Positions 16,997 to 25,384 of a stretch of DNA of 64,000 nt are shown here, piece after piece. Positions within the stretch are counted from its first letter, which is position 1, and the number at the start of each line of letters is the position of its first letter. The notes beneath the pieces were generated by a model, which was given only the letters and a program-made list of their open reading frames with translations, was not told the origin of the DNA and ran no database searches. Origin of the DNA: Flavihumibacter stibioxidans (lineage in GTDB: Bacteria > Bacteroidota > Bacteroidia > Chitinophagales > Chitinophagaceae). The translations under genes were made by a program, and so were the position numbers. Where the stretch lies: the NCBI RefSeq assembly GCF_014332695.1, contig NZ_MBUA01000001.1, positions 62,001-126,000 on the forward strand. Direction: 5' to 3'.

Positions 16997-19600
16997 ATGA
17001 CATGGCACCAAACAGACGCACAGCAAGTACTTGAACAACTTAATACCAGGGCAGAAGGCCTTTCCGCCGCAGAAGTGACCAGAAAACTGGAGGAAATCGG
17101 GTACAATGTCATAGCAGAAAAAAAGAAAAAGTCGCCCCTTGCTTTATTCCTTTCGCAGTTCAAAGATTTCATGATCATCATCCTGATGCTGAGCGCCGTC
17201 CTGGCCGGCATTTTTGGTGACCTGATAGATTCCATCGCCATTCTCCTGATTGTAATATTGAATGCCATTGTTGGTTTTGTACAGGAATACAGGGCTGAAA
17301 AAGCAATGGAAGCCCTGAAAAAAATGGCTGCGACTTCGGCTATTGTTATCCGCGACGGAAACGCCACACATATTCCGGCTGCAGAACTTGTTCCTGGTGA
17401 TATTGTAAAACTGGAAGCAGGTAATATCGTACCGGCCGACCTGAGACTGATCGAAACCAGTCAGCTAAAAATCACCGAAGCTGCGCTTACCGGAGAATCA
17501 GAAGCTGTTGAAAAACAACCTGCGGCCATCCCGGGGGCAGATATCCCGCTTGGCGACCGGACCAATATGGCGTTTAAAAGCACACATGTGGTTTCAGGAA
17601 GATCCACAGCCATCGTGGTAGCCACCGGCATGAAAACAGAACTGGGCAAGATCGCCGGCCTGCTGCAGGGAGAGGACAGCAAAACGCCACTCCAGAAAAG
17701 ACTTGCCATATTCGGGAAAAAGCTTGCCTGGGTTGTATTAGCCATCTGTGCCATTGTATTCATTGTGGGTGTCATCAGGGGGGAAGAACCTCTGCCCATC
17801 CTGCTCACCGCTATTTCCCTGGCAGTTGCTGCCATTCCCGAAGCACTTCCGGCTGTGGTTACCATCGCCCTCGCCATTGGTGCCAAAAGAATGGTAAAAC
17901 AAAATGCCCTGATCAGGAAATTACCGGCGGTGGAAACACTGGGGTCAGTTACCTATATCTGTTCTGATAAAACCGGTACCCTTACCAAAAATAAGATGAC
18001 GGTGGAGGAAGTGTATGTGGAAGGAAGGATTCTCGCCCCCGGGGAAATGTCAATCGACGGGTTGAATGATACAGAAAAATGGCTCCTGTATGCCATTACC
18101 CTTAACAACGATGTGATCGTTGACAACAACCGGCAAACCTTGGGTGATCCAACAGAAATAGCCCTTTATGATCTGGCAATGCTGAATGGGATCAACAAAA
18201 CCGATCTGGAAAAGGAAATGCCCCGAATTGAAGAAATCCCTTTTGACGGTGACCGGAAAAGCATGACCACCATACACCGTTTGAACGGGCGCTATTACTC
18301 CTTTACCAAGGGAGCGCTGGATGTGCTGGTTACAAAATCAAACAGCCTGACAGATGAAGACAAGGCTGAAATGAAAGAAGCATCCGAGAAAATGGCCCGG
18401 AACGGGCTTAGGGTTCTTGGTTTTGCTATGAAAGAACTGGATGAACTTCCGGCGACGATCCAGGCCGACAACATGGAATCAGACCTTACCATACTGGGGG
18501 CAGTTGGAATGATGGATCCGCCGCGGGAAGAAGCAATGGCAGCGGTTCATGAATGCAAGGCCGCCGGTATCAAACCTGTAATGATAACCGGTGATCATCC
18601 GCTGACCGCACAGAATATCGCTAAGCGGCTTGGCATTATTGAATCCAATAAGGACAGGATTGTCACTGGCCCGCAACTGGCCGAAATGTCCAAAGATGAG
18701 TTCAGGGATATTGTGGGTAATATTCGGGTATACGCAAGGGTTAGTCCGGTTCAGAAAGTGGAAATCGTGCAGGCCTTGCAGGAAAAGGGCGAATTTGTGG
18801 CCATGACCGGCGATGGGGTAAATGACGCACCCTCACTAAAAAGAGCCGATATCGGTGTGGCCATGGGAATTACGGGTACCGATGTGGCCAAGGAGGCAGG
18901 GCACATGATCCTGCTTGACGACAATTTTGCCACCATCGTCAAATCGGTTAATAGCGGCCGGCGCATTTATGATAATATCCGGAAATTCATCAAGTACGTG
19001 CTTACAGGCAATTCCGGTGAGATCTGGTGTATTTTCCTGGCTCCTTTTTTCGGTTTACCGGTACCGTTATTGCCTATTCATATCCTCTGGATCAACCTCG
19101 TTACCGATGGGTTACCCGGACTGGCACTGGCCTATGAGCCGGCAGAAAGAGGGATCATGAAAAGGCCACCGCGACATCCGAATGAAAGCATATTTGCCAA
19201 GGGCCTGGGATTTCATGCGCTTTGGGTGGGCCTTCTGATGGGCGCTGTTACCATCATTACCCAGGCTTTCGAAATCCAGTCAGGAAATGAAAACTGGCAG
19301 ACAATCGTATTTACCGTCCTTTGCTTCAGCCAGATGGGGCATGTATTTGCGATTCGTTCAGAAAGCACTTCCTTTTTTTCACAAAGCCCATTTTCAAACG
19401 CAAGATTGTTTTTCTCGGTGCTGATCACTTTTGTCCTTCAACTGTCGATTATTTATATTCCGGCCCTGAATCCTATATTCAAAACAGCCCCGCTATCTTT
19501 AAATGACCTGCTCATCGCAACAGCCCTTTCGTCAATTGTTTTCATAGCGGTTGAAATTGAAAAACTGGTAAAGCGCCTAAATACAAAGCAGTTTAATTAG
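16997..19600 (+). CDS. Calcium-type cation-translocating P-type ATPase (P2A)
   Basis: The 867-residue product is a complete P2-type ATPase: N-terminal cation ATPase domain, actuator motif TGES (165-168), helix M4 with PEALP (281-285), phosphorylated Asp324 in CSDKTGTLT, nucleotide-binding KGALDV, hinge TGDGVNDAP, and ten expected membrane helices. The M5-M6 region has GNSGEIWCIF and LWINLVTDGLP, which carry the Asn, Glu, Asn and Asp ligands known from SERCA-type Ca2+ pumps. It should expel Ca2+ (possibly Mn2+) across the inner membrane. The ATG at 16997 lies immediately downstream of a long palindrome; a membrane permease follows 21 nt after the stop. Confidence 0.93.
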   Translation: MTWHQTDAQQVLEQLNTRAEGLSAAEVTRKLEEIGYNVIAEKKKKSPLALFLSQFKDFMIIILMLSAVLAGIFGDLIDSIAILLIVILNAIVGFVQEYRAEKAMEALKKMAATSAIVIRDGNATHIPAAELVPGDIVKLEAGNIVPADLRLIETSQLKITEAALTGESEAVEKQPAAIPGADIPLGDRTNMAFKSTHVVSGRSTAIVVATGMKTELGKIAGLLQGEDSKTPLQKRLAIFGKKLAWVVLAICAIVFIVGVIRGEEPLPILLTAISLAVAAIPEALPAVVTIALAIGAKRMVKQNALIRKLPAVETLGSVTYICSDKTGTLTKNKMTVEEVYVEGRILAPGEMSIDGLNDTEKWLLYAITLNNDVIVDNNRQTLGDPTEIALYDLAMLNGINKTDLEKEMPRIEEIPFDGDRKSMTTIHRLNGRYYSFTKGALDVLVTKSNSLTDEDKAEMKEASEKMARNGLRVLGFAMKELDELPATIQADNMESDLTILGAVGMMDPPREEAMAAVHECKAAGIKPVMITGDHPLTAQNIAKRLGIIESNKDRIVTGPQLAEMSKDEFRDIVGNIRVYARVSPVQKVEIVQALQEKGEFVAMTGDGVNDAPSLKRADIGVAMGITGTDVAKEAGHMILLDDNFATIVKSVNSGRRIYDNIRKFIKYVLTGNSGEIWCIFLAPFFGLPVPLLPIHILWINLVTDGLPGLALAYEPAERGIMKRPPRHPNESIFAKGLGFHALWVGLLMGAVTIITQAFEIQSGNENWQTIVFTVLCFSQMGHVFAIRSESTSFFSQSPFSNARLFFSVLITFVLQLSIIYIPALNPIFKTAPLSLNDLLIATALSSIVFIAVEIEKLVKRLNTKQFN

Positions 19601-19621
19601 TTTCACAAAACAATCTTTCAG

Positions 19622-20650
19622 ATGCCCAGGTACCTTCAGATTTTATTGGCTATTGTGCTGGCAGGGATCATTCTTTATACCGGCAGGTCCTTGTTCATTC
19701 CCATCAGCTTTTCACTGCTGATCAGTTTTGTGCTGTATCCTATTTGTAAATGGATGGAAAAAAAAGGTATTGGAAAATCCACCGCTATCATTTTAAACCT
19801 GGTCCTGGTAACGGTTTTGCTGGTTGCCATTATTATCCTGCTGGTGCAGCAGTTAATGAGTTTCGGAACAGAATGGCCTCTTTTAAGGGAAAAACTTACC
19901 ATGTCCTTCCAGCAACTGCAGGCCTACCTGGAAACAGAATGGAATATCAGTGCTGCCGTGCAACAGGAGTGGATTGAGCAATTCGGGAAAAATTCATCTT
20001 CCCATCTTTTCGGGCTCATTCAGCAGACCATCAGTGCATCGGTAGTATCACTGGTACTGCTTTTCCTGATCCCGATCTACAGTTTCCTGATCCTTTACTA
20101 CCGTCGCCGCCTGGTTCAGGCCGTCATCCTATTCCTGCCGGTAAAGTACCGTTCCAGGATAACCGAAATCATCCAGATGGCCATTCATTCCTATTATGAA
20201 TTTATCAAGGGAATGTTGGTCGTTTACCTGATTGTCGGAATCCTGAACAGCATTGGTTTACTCTTGCTGGGTGTGCCACATGCCGTCCTGTTCGGATGTA
20301 TCGCGGCCATACTTACCTTTATTCCATATGTGGGTATTATGGTGGCATCCCTTTTCCCGATCACCCTTTCCTGGCTCACCCATAATTCAGCCTTGTATCC
20401 TTTGGGGGTGATCGCCATCTTCGCATTTGTTCAATACCTAGAGGCCAATATCATATTCCCATGGGCCGTATCAAGAAGACTTAACCTGAACACCCTGATA
20501 ACCATTGTTGCCATCATCCTGGGCGGAATACTCTGGGGAGCAGCAGGTATGATCCTCTTTGTTCCCTTCGCAGCCATCCTGAAACTAATAGCCGAGAAGA
20601 TGGAAGACGGTGAGGCATTGGTAACTTTATTGGGAGAGGATAAAACTTAA
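19622..20650 (+). CDS. AI-2E family transporter (PerM/TqsA/YhhT type)
   Basis: The 342-residue product has about seven or eight transmembrane helices, a soluble segment at about 85-140 and the conserved GVPHAVLFGCIAAILTFIPYVG block typical of the AI-2E (UPF0118) family. Members export varied small molecules or ions, including autoinducer-2 in TqsA and Na+/H+ in some others, so the substrate here is open. It starts 21 nt after the P-type ATPase stop, suggesting cotranscription with the cation pump. Confidence 0.88.
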   Translation: MPRYLQILLAIVLAGIILYTGRSLFIPISFSLLISFVLYPICKWMEKKGIGKSTAIILNLVLVTVLLVAIIILLVQQLMSFGTEWPLLREKLTMSFQQLQAYLETEWNISAAVQQEWIEQFGKNSSSHLFGLIQQTISASVVSLVLLFLIPIYSFLILYYRRRLVQAVILFLPVKYRSRITEIIQMAIHSYYEFIKGMLVVYLIVGILNSIGLLLLGVPHAVLFGCIAAILTFIPYVGIMVASLFPITLSWLTHNSALYPLGVIAIFAFVQYLEANIIFPWAVSRRLNLNTLITIVAIILGGILWGAAGMILFVPFAAILKLIAEKMEDGEALVTLLGEDKT

Positions 20651-20684
20651 AACTACCAGTCGTTAGTTTCGCTGCCCGTTTCCT

Positions 20685-20692
20685 TACATTTG
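20685..20692 (+). promoter_or_regulatory. Candidate -7 element for the thiolase gene
   Basis: TACATTTG fits TAnnTTTG and lies 26 nt before the ATG at 20719. No good -33 match is seen. Confidence 0.4.
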
Positions 20693-20718
20693 TACATAAA
20701 CCATTTGAACGTTTGTAT

Positions 20719-21903
20719 ATGAAAAAAGAAGTCTATATTATTTCTGCTGTCCGCACCCCGATTGGAAGTTTTGGTGGCAGCTTAAAAGATTTTACCGCTA
20801 CCAGGCTGGGTGCTATCGCTATTAAAGGAGCCCTTGAAAAAGCCGGTATCAGCCCGGAAAAAGTAAACGATGTATTGATGGGTTCGGTTATCCAGGCAAA
20901 CCTGGGACAGGCGCCCGCCCGCCAGGCGGCCAAATTTGCCGGACTTCCCGACAATGTTAATTGTACTACCATCAATAAAGTTTGCGCCAGCGGAATGAAA
21001 GCTCTATCCCTGGCTGCCCAGAGTATTCTCCTGGGTGATGCCGATATCGTGGTGGCGGGCGGAATGGAAAGTATGAGCAATGTTCCGTTTTATGTGGAAA
21101 GTATGCGCTGGGGCAATAAATACGGGAACGCCAGCCTGATCGACGGTTTGGCTAAAGATGGCCTTACCGATGTCTATGACGGAATGGCCATGGGCAATGC
21201 TGCCGAGCTCTGCGCACGCGAATGTGGAGTAAGCCGCGAAGACCAGGATAATTTTGCTATTGACAGCTATCAGCGCAGCCAGACTGCCTGGAACGAGGGG
21301 AAGTTCAACAATGAGATTGTTCCTGTTCCCATTCCACAGAAAAAAGGCGAACCGGTTCTGTTTGCCAGGGATGAAGAGCCCTGGAATGTAAAATTTGATA
21401 AGATACCTGAATTAAGGCCTGCTTTTCAGAAAGATGGTACTGTTACGGCGGCCAATGCATCCACCATGAACGACGGTGCAGCAGCCCTGGTGCTGATGAG
21501 TAAGGAAAAAGCAGAAGAACTCGGACTGAAACCCATTGCAAAAATCCTTGCCTTTGCCGATGCAGAGCAGGCCCCTGAATGGTTCACTACCACACCTTCC
21601 CTGGCCGTTCCGAAGGCTGTAGAGAAAGCCGGACTGACCATGGAGGACATTAGCTATTGGGAACTCAATGAGGCTTTTGCGGTGGTAGGAATTGAAAACA
21701 GCCGCCGGATGAAACTCGACCCGGCCAGGGTTAACGTACATGGCGGGGCCGTATCCATCGGCCATCCGCTGGGTTGCAGTGGCGCCAGAATCATCGTTAC
21801 ACTGATCAATGTGTTGAAAGCAAACAATGCCCGTTATGGTGCAGCAGGTATTTGCAATGGTGGTGGTGGAGCTTCGGCCATGGTTATCGAAAATGTGAAC
21901 TGA
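20719..21903 (+). CDS. Acetyl-CoA C-acetyltransferase (thiolase)
   Basis: The 394-residue product is a full thiolase: acyl-accepting Cys89 in INKVCASGMKAL, His349 in GGAVSIGHPLGCSGARI, and proton-relay Cys379 in GICNGGGGASA. Size and the N-terminal EVYIISAVRTPIGSFGG favour biosynthetic or acetoacetyl-CoA thiolases that condense two acetyl-CoA or cleave acetoacetyl-CoA. I take ATG 20719 as start because the next residues match the family N-terminus; an upstream in-frame TTG would add only two residues. It stands alone with its own candidate promoter. Confidence 0.94.
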   Translation: MKKEVYIISAVRTPIGSFGGSLKDFTATRLGAIAIKGALEKAGISPEKVNDVLMGSVIQANLGQAPARQAAKFAGLPDNVNCTTINKVCASGMKALSLAAQSILLGDADIVVAGGMESMSNVPFYVESMRWGNKYGNASLIDGLAKDGLTDVYDGMAMGNAAELCARECGVSREDQDNFAIDSYQRSQTAWNEGKFNNEIVPVPIPQKKGEPVLFARDEEPWNVKFDKIPELRPAFQKDGTVTAANASTMNDGAAALVLMSKEKAEELGLKPIAKILAFADAEQAPEWFTTTPSLAVPKAVEKAGLTMEDISYWELNEAFAVVGIENSRRMKLDPARVNVHGGAVSIGHPLGCSGARIIVTLINVLKANNARYGAAGICNGGGGASAMVIENVN

Positions 21904-22108
21904 CCAGGTTAGTACATAGAAATTTGCCCTCCGGTCGGGCAATAAACGGATCTGGCAGTGAGTTTAGGTGAAATGACCTGCAGCCCATAGGCTGTTGGCG
22001 CATGCGCTGCAATGAATGGTTAAATTTTTGCAGTAATTTCCCCGGTTTTGTCAAACAGCCTATCCATATATTTAACATTAACGTAAATTGACAAATAAAA
22101 TATCCCAT

Positions 22109-23479
22109 ATGAAACGCATCCTGTTGCTTTCTTCTTTTGCAGTTTTGATCCTGAGTGCTTGCCAGAAAGATGTGGCAGAAGAAACCACTCCACCGCCCGG
22201 CACGGGAACGGTAAGTGCCGCCGATAAGGTTAAGGACACTTCCCTTATGATTGCGAGGGAAGCCTACCTCTGGTACAAACAAATACCTACGAGTTTCAAT
22301 CCCCGTACTTATGCCGATCCCAATAAAATTATGCAGGCCATACGCCAGTATAGCAATGAACCGGGTTTTGCCGAACCTGTTGACAGGTGGAGCTTCGCGA
22401 TGTTGCAGAAAGACTGGGATAATGCCAGCAGTGGCATCAGTGGCGACCTCGGTATTGGTATATTTTTCCGGTCCGCAACAGATCTCCGTGTAACCAATGT
22501 GGAACCCGAATCGGTTGCCGGAAAAGCGGGAGTGCAACGTACCTGGCGCATCACCAAGATCAATGGAAGTACGGATATCAACACCTCGGATGCCAGTATC
22601 AATTTTATTGTGAATGCTATTTATGGAGGCAATACGGCAACCATCACTTTCCTGAAACCGGATGGCACCAGCGTTGAACTGACGTTGGCCCCGGGTTCCT
22701 ATCAGGAACAACCACTGGTGCTGGATACAGTTTATAAAAGCGGCGGAAAATCTATCGGCTACCTCGTGCTGAATTCCTTCCTGGGTGACCAGGACCAGAT
22801 CAAGGCCGGGTTCGGAAATGCTTTCAATCATTTCACCGCAGAAGGTGTAACCGATATGATTGTTGACCTGAGATACAATGGCGGTGGTTATGTTTCCCTG
22901 CAACAGGAACTGGCCAATTACCTTGCCCCCAATACTGTCAGTGCCGGCACAGTGATGTACAAACAAACCTTTAACGATATACTTGCCCAATACAACAGTA
23001 CTGTCAATTTCGCCAAAAAAGGTACACTTTCCCCTACCAAAATCGTGTTCATCATTTCCCAGAATACAGCATCTGCCAGTGAGGCGCTCATCAATATCAT
23101 GAAGCCCCACCTGGAAGTAAAAACTGTAGGTCCCAGCGCTTCCAACGGTAAGCCCGTAGGTTATTTTGATATCCCAGTAGGAGAGTGGTATGTGTTCCCT
23201 GTTTCCCTGAGACTGGTAAACAGCCTGGGCCAGGGCAGCTATTTCGATGGTTTCATCCCTGACAAGCAGGTAATTGACGGACTCGATAAGCCCTGGGGAG
23301 ACCTGACCGAAGATTGCCTGGCCAGCGCCATGAAATACCTGACCACCGGCGCTTTCAGGTTTGACAGCAGGGATGTCGAAAGATCATCACCTGAAGCACT
23401 TAACAGTTACAACAAAATGCAGAGCCATAAACTTAAAGTGATGGTTGAAGACAGGGTAAGGATTCCCGGTTTGAACTAA
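22109..23479 (+). CDS. S41 family peptidase lipoprotein with PDZ domain
   Basis: The 456-residue product begins with a lipoprotein signal peptide whose lipobox LSAC ends at about residue 18, so it should be anchored to a membrane facing the periplasm. An N-terminal helical region is followed by a PDZ-like domain (about 100-200, VEPESVAGKAGV) and a C-terminal processing peptidase domain with LRYNGGGYV, the nucleophile region QNTASASEAL and the Lys region NGKPVG, giving an intact Ser/Lys dyad. ATG 22109 was chosen because it precedes the signal peptide directly. It probably degrades or trims periplasmic substrates, and a terminator follows it. Confidence 0.88.
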   Translation: MKRILLLSSFAVLILSACQKDVAEETTPPPGTGTVSAADKVKDTSLMIAREAYLWYKQIPTSFNPRTYADPNKIMQAIRQYSNEPGFAEPVDRWSFAMLQKDWDNASSGISGDLGIGIFFRSATDLRVTNVEPESVAGKAGVQRTWRITKINGSTDINTSDASINFIVNAIYGGNTATITFLKPDGTSVELTLAPGSYQEQPLVLDTVYKSGGKSIGYLVLNSFLGDQDQIKAGFGNAFNHFTAEGVTDMIVDLRYNGGGYVSLQQELANYLAPNTVSAGTVMYKQTFNDILAQYNSTVNFAKKGTLSPTKIVFIISQNTASASEALINIMKPHLEVKTVGPSASNGKPVGYFDIPVGEWYVFPVSLRLVNSLGQGSYFDGFIPDKQVIDGLDKPWGDLTEDCLASAMKYLTTGAFRFDSRDVERSSPEALNSYNKMQSHKLKVMVEDRVRIPGLN

Positions 23480-23501
23480 GCTGCACCTAATTAATATAAA
23501 T

Positions 23502-23525
23502 AAAGCCCCCTGTCAGGGGGCTTTT
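23502..23525 (+). terminator. Intrinsic terminator of the S41 peptidase gene
   Basis: A perfect 10-bp stem AAAGCCCCCT/AGGGGGCTTT with a 3-nt loop runs into CTTTTT, 22 nt after the stop. Confidence 0.88.
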
Positions 23526-23545
23526 TGCTTTTAAAGCCATCAATT

Positions 23546-23577
23546 TTTGCAGGTTTGCCCCCGAACCAATAAATTTG
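23546..23577 (+). promoter_or_regulatory. Promoter of pdhB (Bacteroidota -33/-7 type)
   Basis: TTTG at 23546-23549 and TAAATTTG at 23570-23577 are separated by exactly 20 nt, an excellent match to the Bacteroidota primary sigma consensus. The ATG of pdhB follows 22 nt after the -7 element. Confidence 0.75.
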
Positions 23578-23599
23578 CCACTCCTAAAAAAGCAAATGA

Positions 23600-24589
23600 A
23601 TGGCAAGATCAATCGCATTTAGAGAAGCGCTCCGCGAAGCAATGAATGAGGAATTCCGTCGCGATGAACGTGTTTTCCTGATGGGTGAAGAAGTGGCAGA
23701 ATACAATGGCGCCTATAAAGTTAGCCAGGGTATGCTGGATGAATTCGGCGCCAAACGGGTGATTGACACTCCCATTTCAGAGCTTGGCTTTGCTGCAGTG
23801 GCAGTTGGGGCTGCGCAGAACGGACTTCGCCCTATTGTAGAATTCATGACCTGGAACTTCGCCGTACTGGCCCTCGACCAGATCCTGAATACAGCTTCCA
23901 AAATGCTTGCCATGAGCGGCGGACAGCTTTCCTGCCCGATTGTATTCCGCGGACCAAACGGATCAGCCGGCCAATTGGGTGCACAGCACTCCACCGCTTT
24001 CGAAAGTTATTATGCCAATATCCCGGGCCTCAAAGTGGTATCCCCCAGCAATGGATACGATGCCAAAGGCCTGCTGAAGCAAGCCATCCGTTATGAGGAA
24101 GACCCTGTTATCTTCATGGAAAGCGAGCAGATGTATGGTGAAAAATCTGAAGTTCCTGAAGAAGAATATTATATCCCGCTGGGAAAGGCTGATGTTAAAA
24201 AAGCCGGCAGCGATGTGACCATCGTTTCTTTCAATAAAATGATGAAAGTGGCACTTGGAGCTGCAGCTGAATTGGAAAAAGAAGGGGTGAACGCTGAAGT
24301 CATCGACTTGCGTTCCATCCGTCCGCTCGACTGGATGACCATACTTGAAAGCGTAAAGAAAACTAACCGACTGGTGATCGTGGAAGAACAATGGCCATTT
24401 GCATCCATCTCTTCCGAGATATCTTACCGTATCCAGAAAGAGGGCTTCGATTATCTTGATGCACCAATCCGCCGTATAACAGCTGCCGACGCTCCCTTGC
24501 ACTACGCTCCAAACCTGGTTGCTGCAGCATTACCGGATGTAAGCCGTACCGTAAAACTGGTGAAAGAAGTTATGTACATGAAAAAATAA
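23600..24589 (+). CDS. pdhB: Pyruvate dehydrogenase E1 component, beta subunit
   Basis: The 329-residue product matches the beta chain of alpha2beta2 E1 enzymes: MGEEVAEYNGAYKVSQG with the thiamine-diphosphate activating Glu, RVIDTPISELGF, FRGPNGSAGQLGAQHSTAFE, and the C-terminal EVIDLRSIRPLDW and VIVEEQWP blocks of the transketolase C domain. With PdhA it decarboxylates pyruvate and acetylates E2 lipoyl groups to feed acetyl-CoA into the TCA cycle. The close match to pyruvate rather than branched-chain enzymes rests on those blocks. No pdhA or E2 gene is adjacent. It has its own promoter and a strong terminator. Confidence 0.93.
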   Translation: MARSIAFREALREAMNEEFRRDERVFLMGEEVAEYNGAYKVSQGMLDEFGAKRVIDTPISELGFAAVAVGAAQNGLRPIVEFMTWNFAVLALDQILNTASKMLAMSGGQLSCPIVFRGPNGSAGQLGAQHSTAFESYYANIPGLKVVSPSNGYDAKGLLKQAIRYEEDPVIFMESEQMYGEKSEVPEEEYYIPLGKADVKKAGSDVTIVSFNKMMKVALGAAAELEKEGVNAEVIDLRSIRPLDWMTILESVKKTNRLVIVEEQWPFASISSEISYRIQKEGFDYLDAPIRRITAADAPLHYAPNLVAAALPDVSRTVKLVKEVMYMKK

Positions 24590-24607
24590 ACCGGAGCATT
24601 CCCAATA

Positions 24608-24643
24608 AAAAAAGCGCCCTGTATTATTACCGGGCGCTTTTTT
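24608..24643. terminator. Bidirectional terminator between pdhB and the 50-residue membrane protein gene
   Basis: A perfect 12-bp stem, AAAAAAGCGCCC with GGGCGCTTTTTT, closes a 12-nt loop. T runs lie on the exit side in both directions, so it can serve pdhB and the leftward gene ending at 24661. Confidence 0.85.
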
Positions 24644-24660
24644 ATTGAGCCGTCTGTTAT

Positions 24661-24813
24661 TCAGCTATTGGCCAGTTTCAGCATACTGCCAATCGTTAAT
24701 AAGAAACAATAACTATAAGCCATCAGCACACCTGCCAGTACCACCAATTTGGTGGTCAGTTGCCATACACTTACTTCGTGGGTTGCTTTATAGGGATGTT
24801 TTAAGGTACTCAT
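24661..24813 (-). CDS. Small single-helix membrane protein (50 residues)
   Basis: A short leftward frame starts at ATG 24811-24813 and ends with TGA at 24661-24663. It encodes an N-terminal polar stretch (MSTLKHPYKATHEVSVW) followed by a hydrophobic segment of about 25 residues (LVVLAGVLMAYSYCFLLTI) and a short polar tail, so one membrane helix with the N-terminus outside or inside is expected. It lies just before a bidirectional terminator, which supports a real transcript. No homologue is known to me. The length is small enough that chance cannot be excluded. Confidence 0.55.
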   Translation of the reverse strand: MSTLKHPYKATHEVSVWQLTTKLVVLAGVLMAYSYCFLLTIGSMLKLANS

Positions 24814-25384
24814 AGGTGGATATTTTAATGATCATTCAATAGGATAATCCAAAAGTACAATCCCATTTGCCACCTGTCAAGCCAATTTCTACCCGATTTT
24901 TTATCGTACATCTACGAAAGCCATCCCTCACCATTTTACAGGCTGGTCCCACTCAAACCTCCGCTAAGGGGTAACCACAGCCAACAGCCTGTGCGGGAAC
25001 CATGGCTACAGGTCTGTCCTCCCGGTGCAGTAACTATATGGATATCCTGCGCAGACATAAATCCCGGCATCACCATTAATTCCCCCCGGTATCAAAACAT
25101 CCCCGACTTCCATTTCGGTTATAGATCTGCGTTTGGTCAATCGTTTCTCCACTGATAGTCTGCCAGCAACATATTCGGCACACTACTTCAGGTTTTCCAC
25201 GCCAGGTGGAATATCAAAACTGCACCCGTTTAGTTTCACCTGTGAAAAGACGGGGCAGTTCAATATCTTTAATGACGGCCGAACTTTGCCATTGCTTTAA
25301 AAATGGCAAAATAATTGCCAGTACCATGGCTAATAGCATTAATCGGTAATTTTGATTTATTACAAAACATCATAAATCCCGCAC
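24814..25384. other. 570-bp region without a clear gene
   Basis: No frame above 60 codons is open. On the minus strand two overlapping short frames are unusually clean: one of about 58 codons ending near 25010 and one of 46 codons at 24936-25076, rich in Gly, Ser, Thr and Cys in its second half. They could be a frameshifted remnant or chance. The right end holds a 9-bp inverted repeat (25285-25310) and a candidate sigma-54 promoter for the regulator at 25385. Confidence 0.5.
25304..25319 (+). promoter_or_regulatory. Candidate sigma-54 (-24/-12) promoter
   Basis: TGGCAAAATAATTGCC matches the sigma-54 consensus TGGCAC-N5-TTGC at the invariant GG (25305-25306) and GC (25317-25318) with the obligatory 10-nt spacing; only the C after TGGCA and the last position differ. 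Start of transcription would be near 25330, 55 nt before the regulator ATG. A 9-bp inverted repeat TTTGCCATT/AATGGCAAA (25285-25293, 25302-25310) overlaps the -24 element. Confidence 0.5.

Noticed and set aside
21924-21942. Hairpin after the thiolase gene as a terminator
   Set aside because: The stem is only 6 bp and no T tract follows on the + strand; not strong enough to list.
21884-23110. 408-codon leftward frame opposite the S41 peptidase
   Set aside because: The opposite strand encodes a lipoprotein peptidase with intact motifs and a terminator; the antisense product has no signal or domain.
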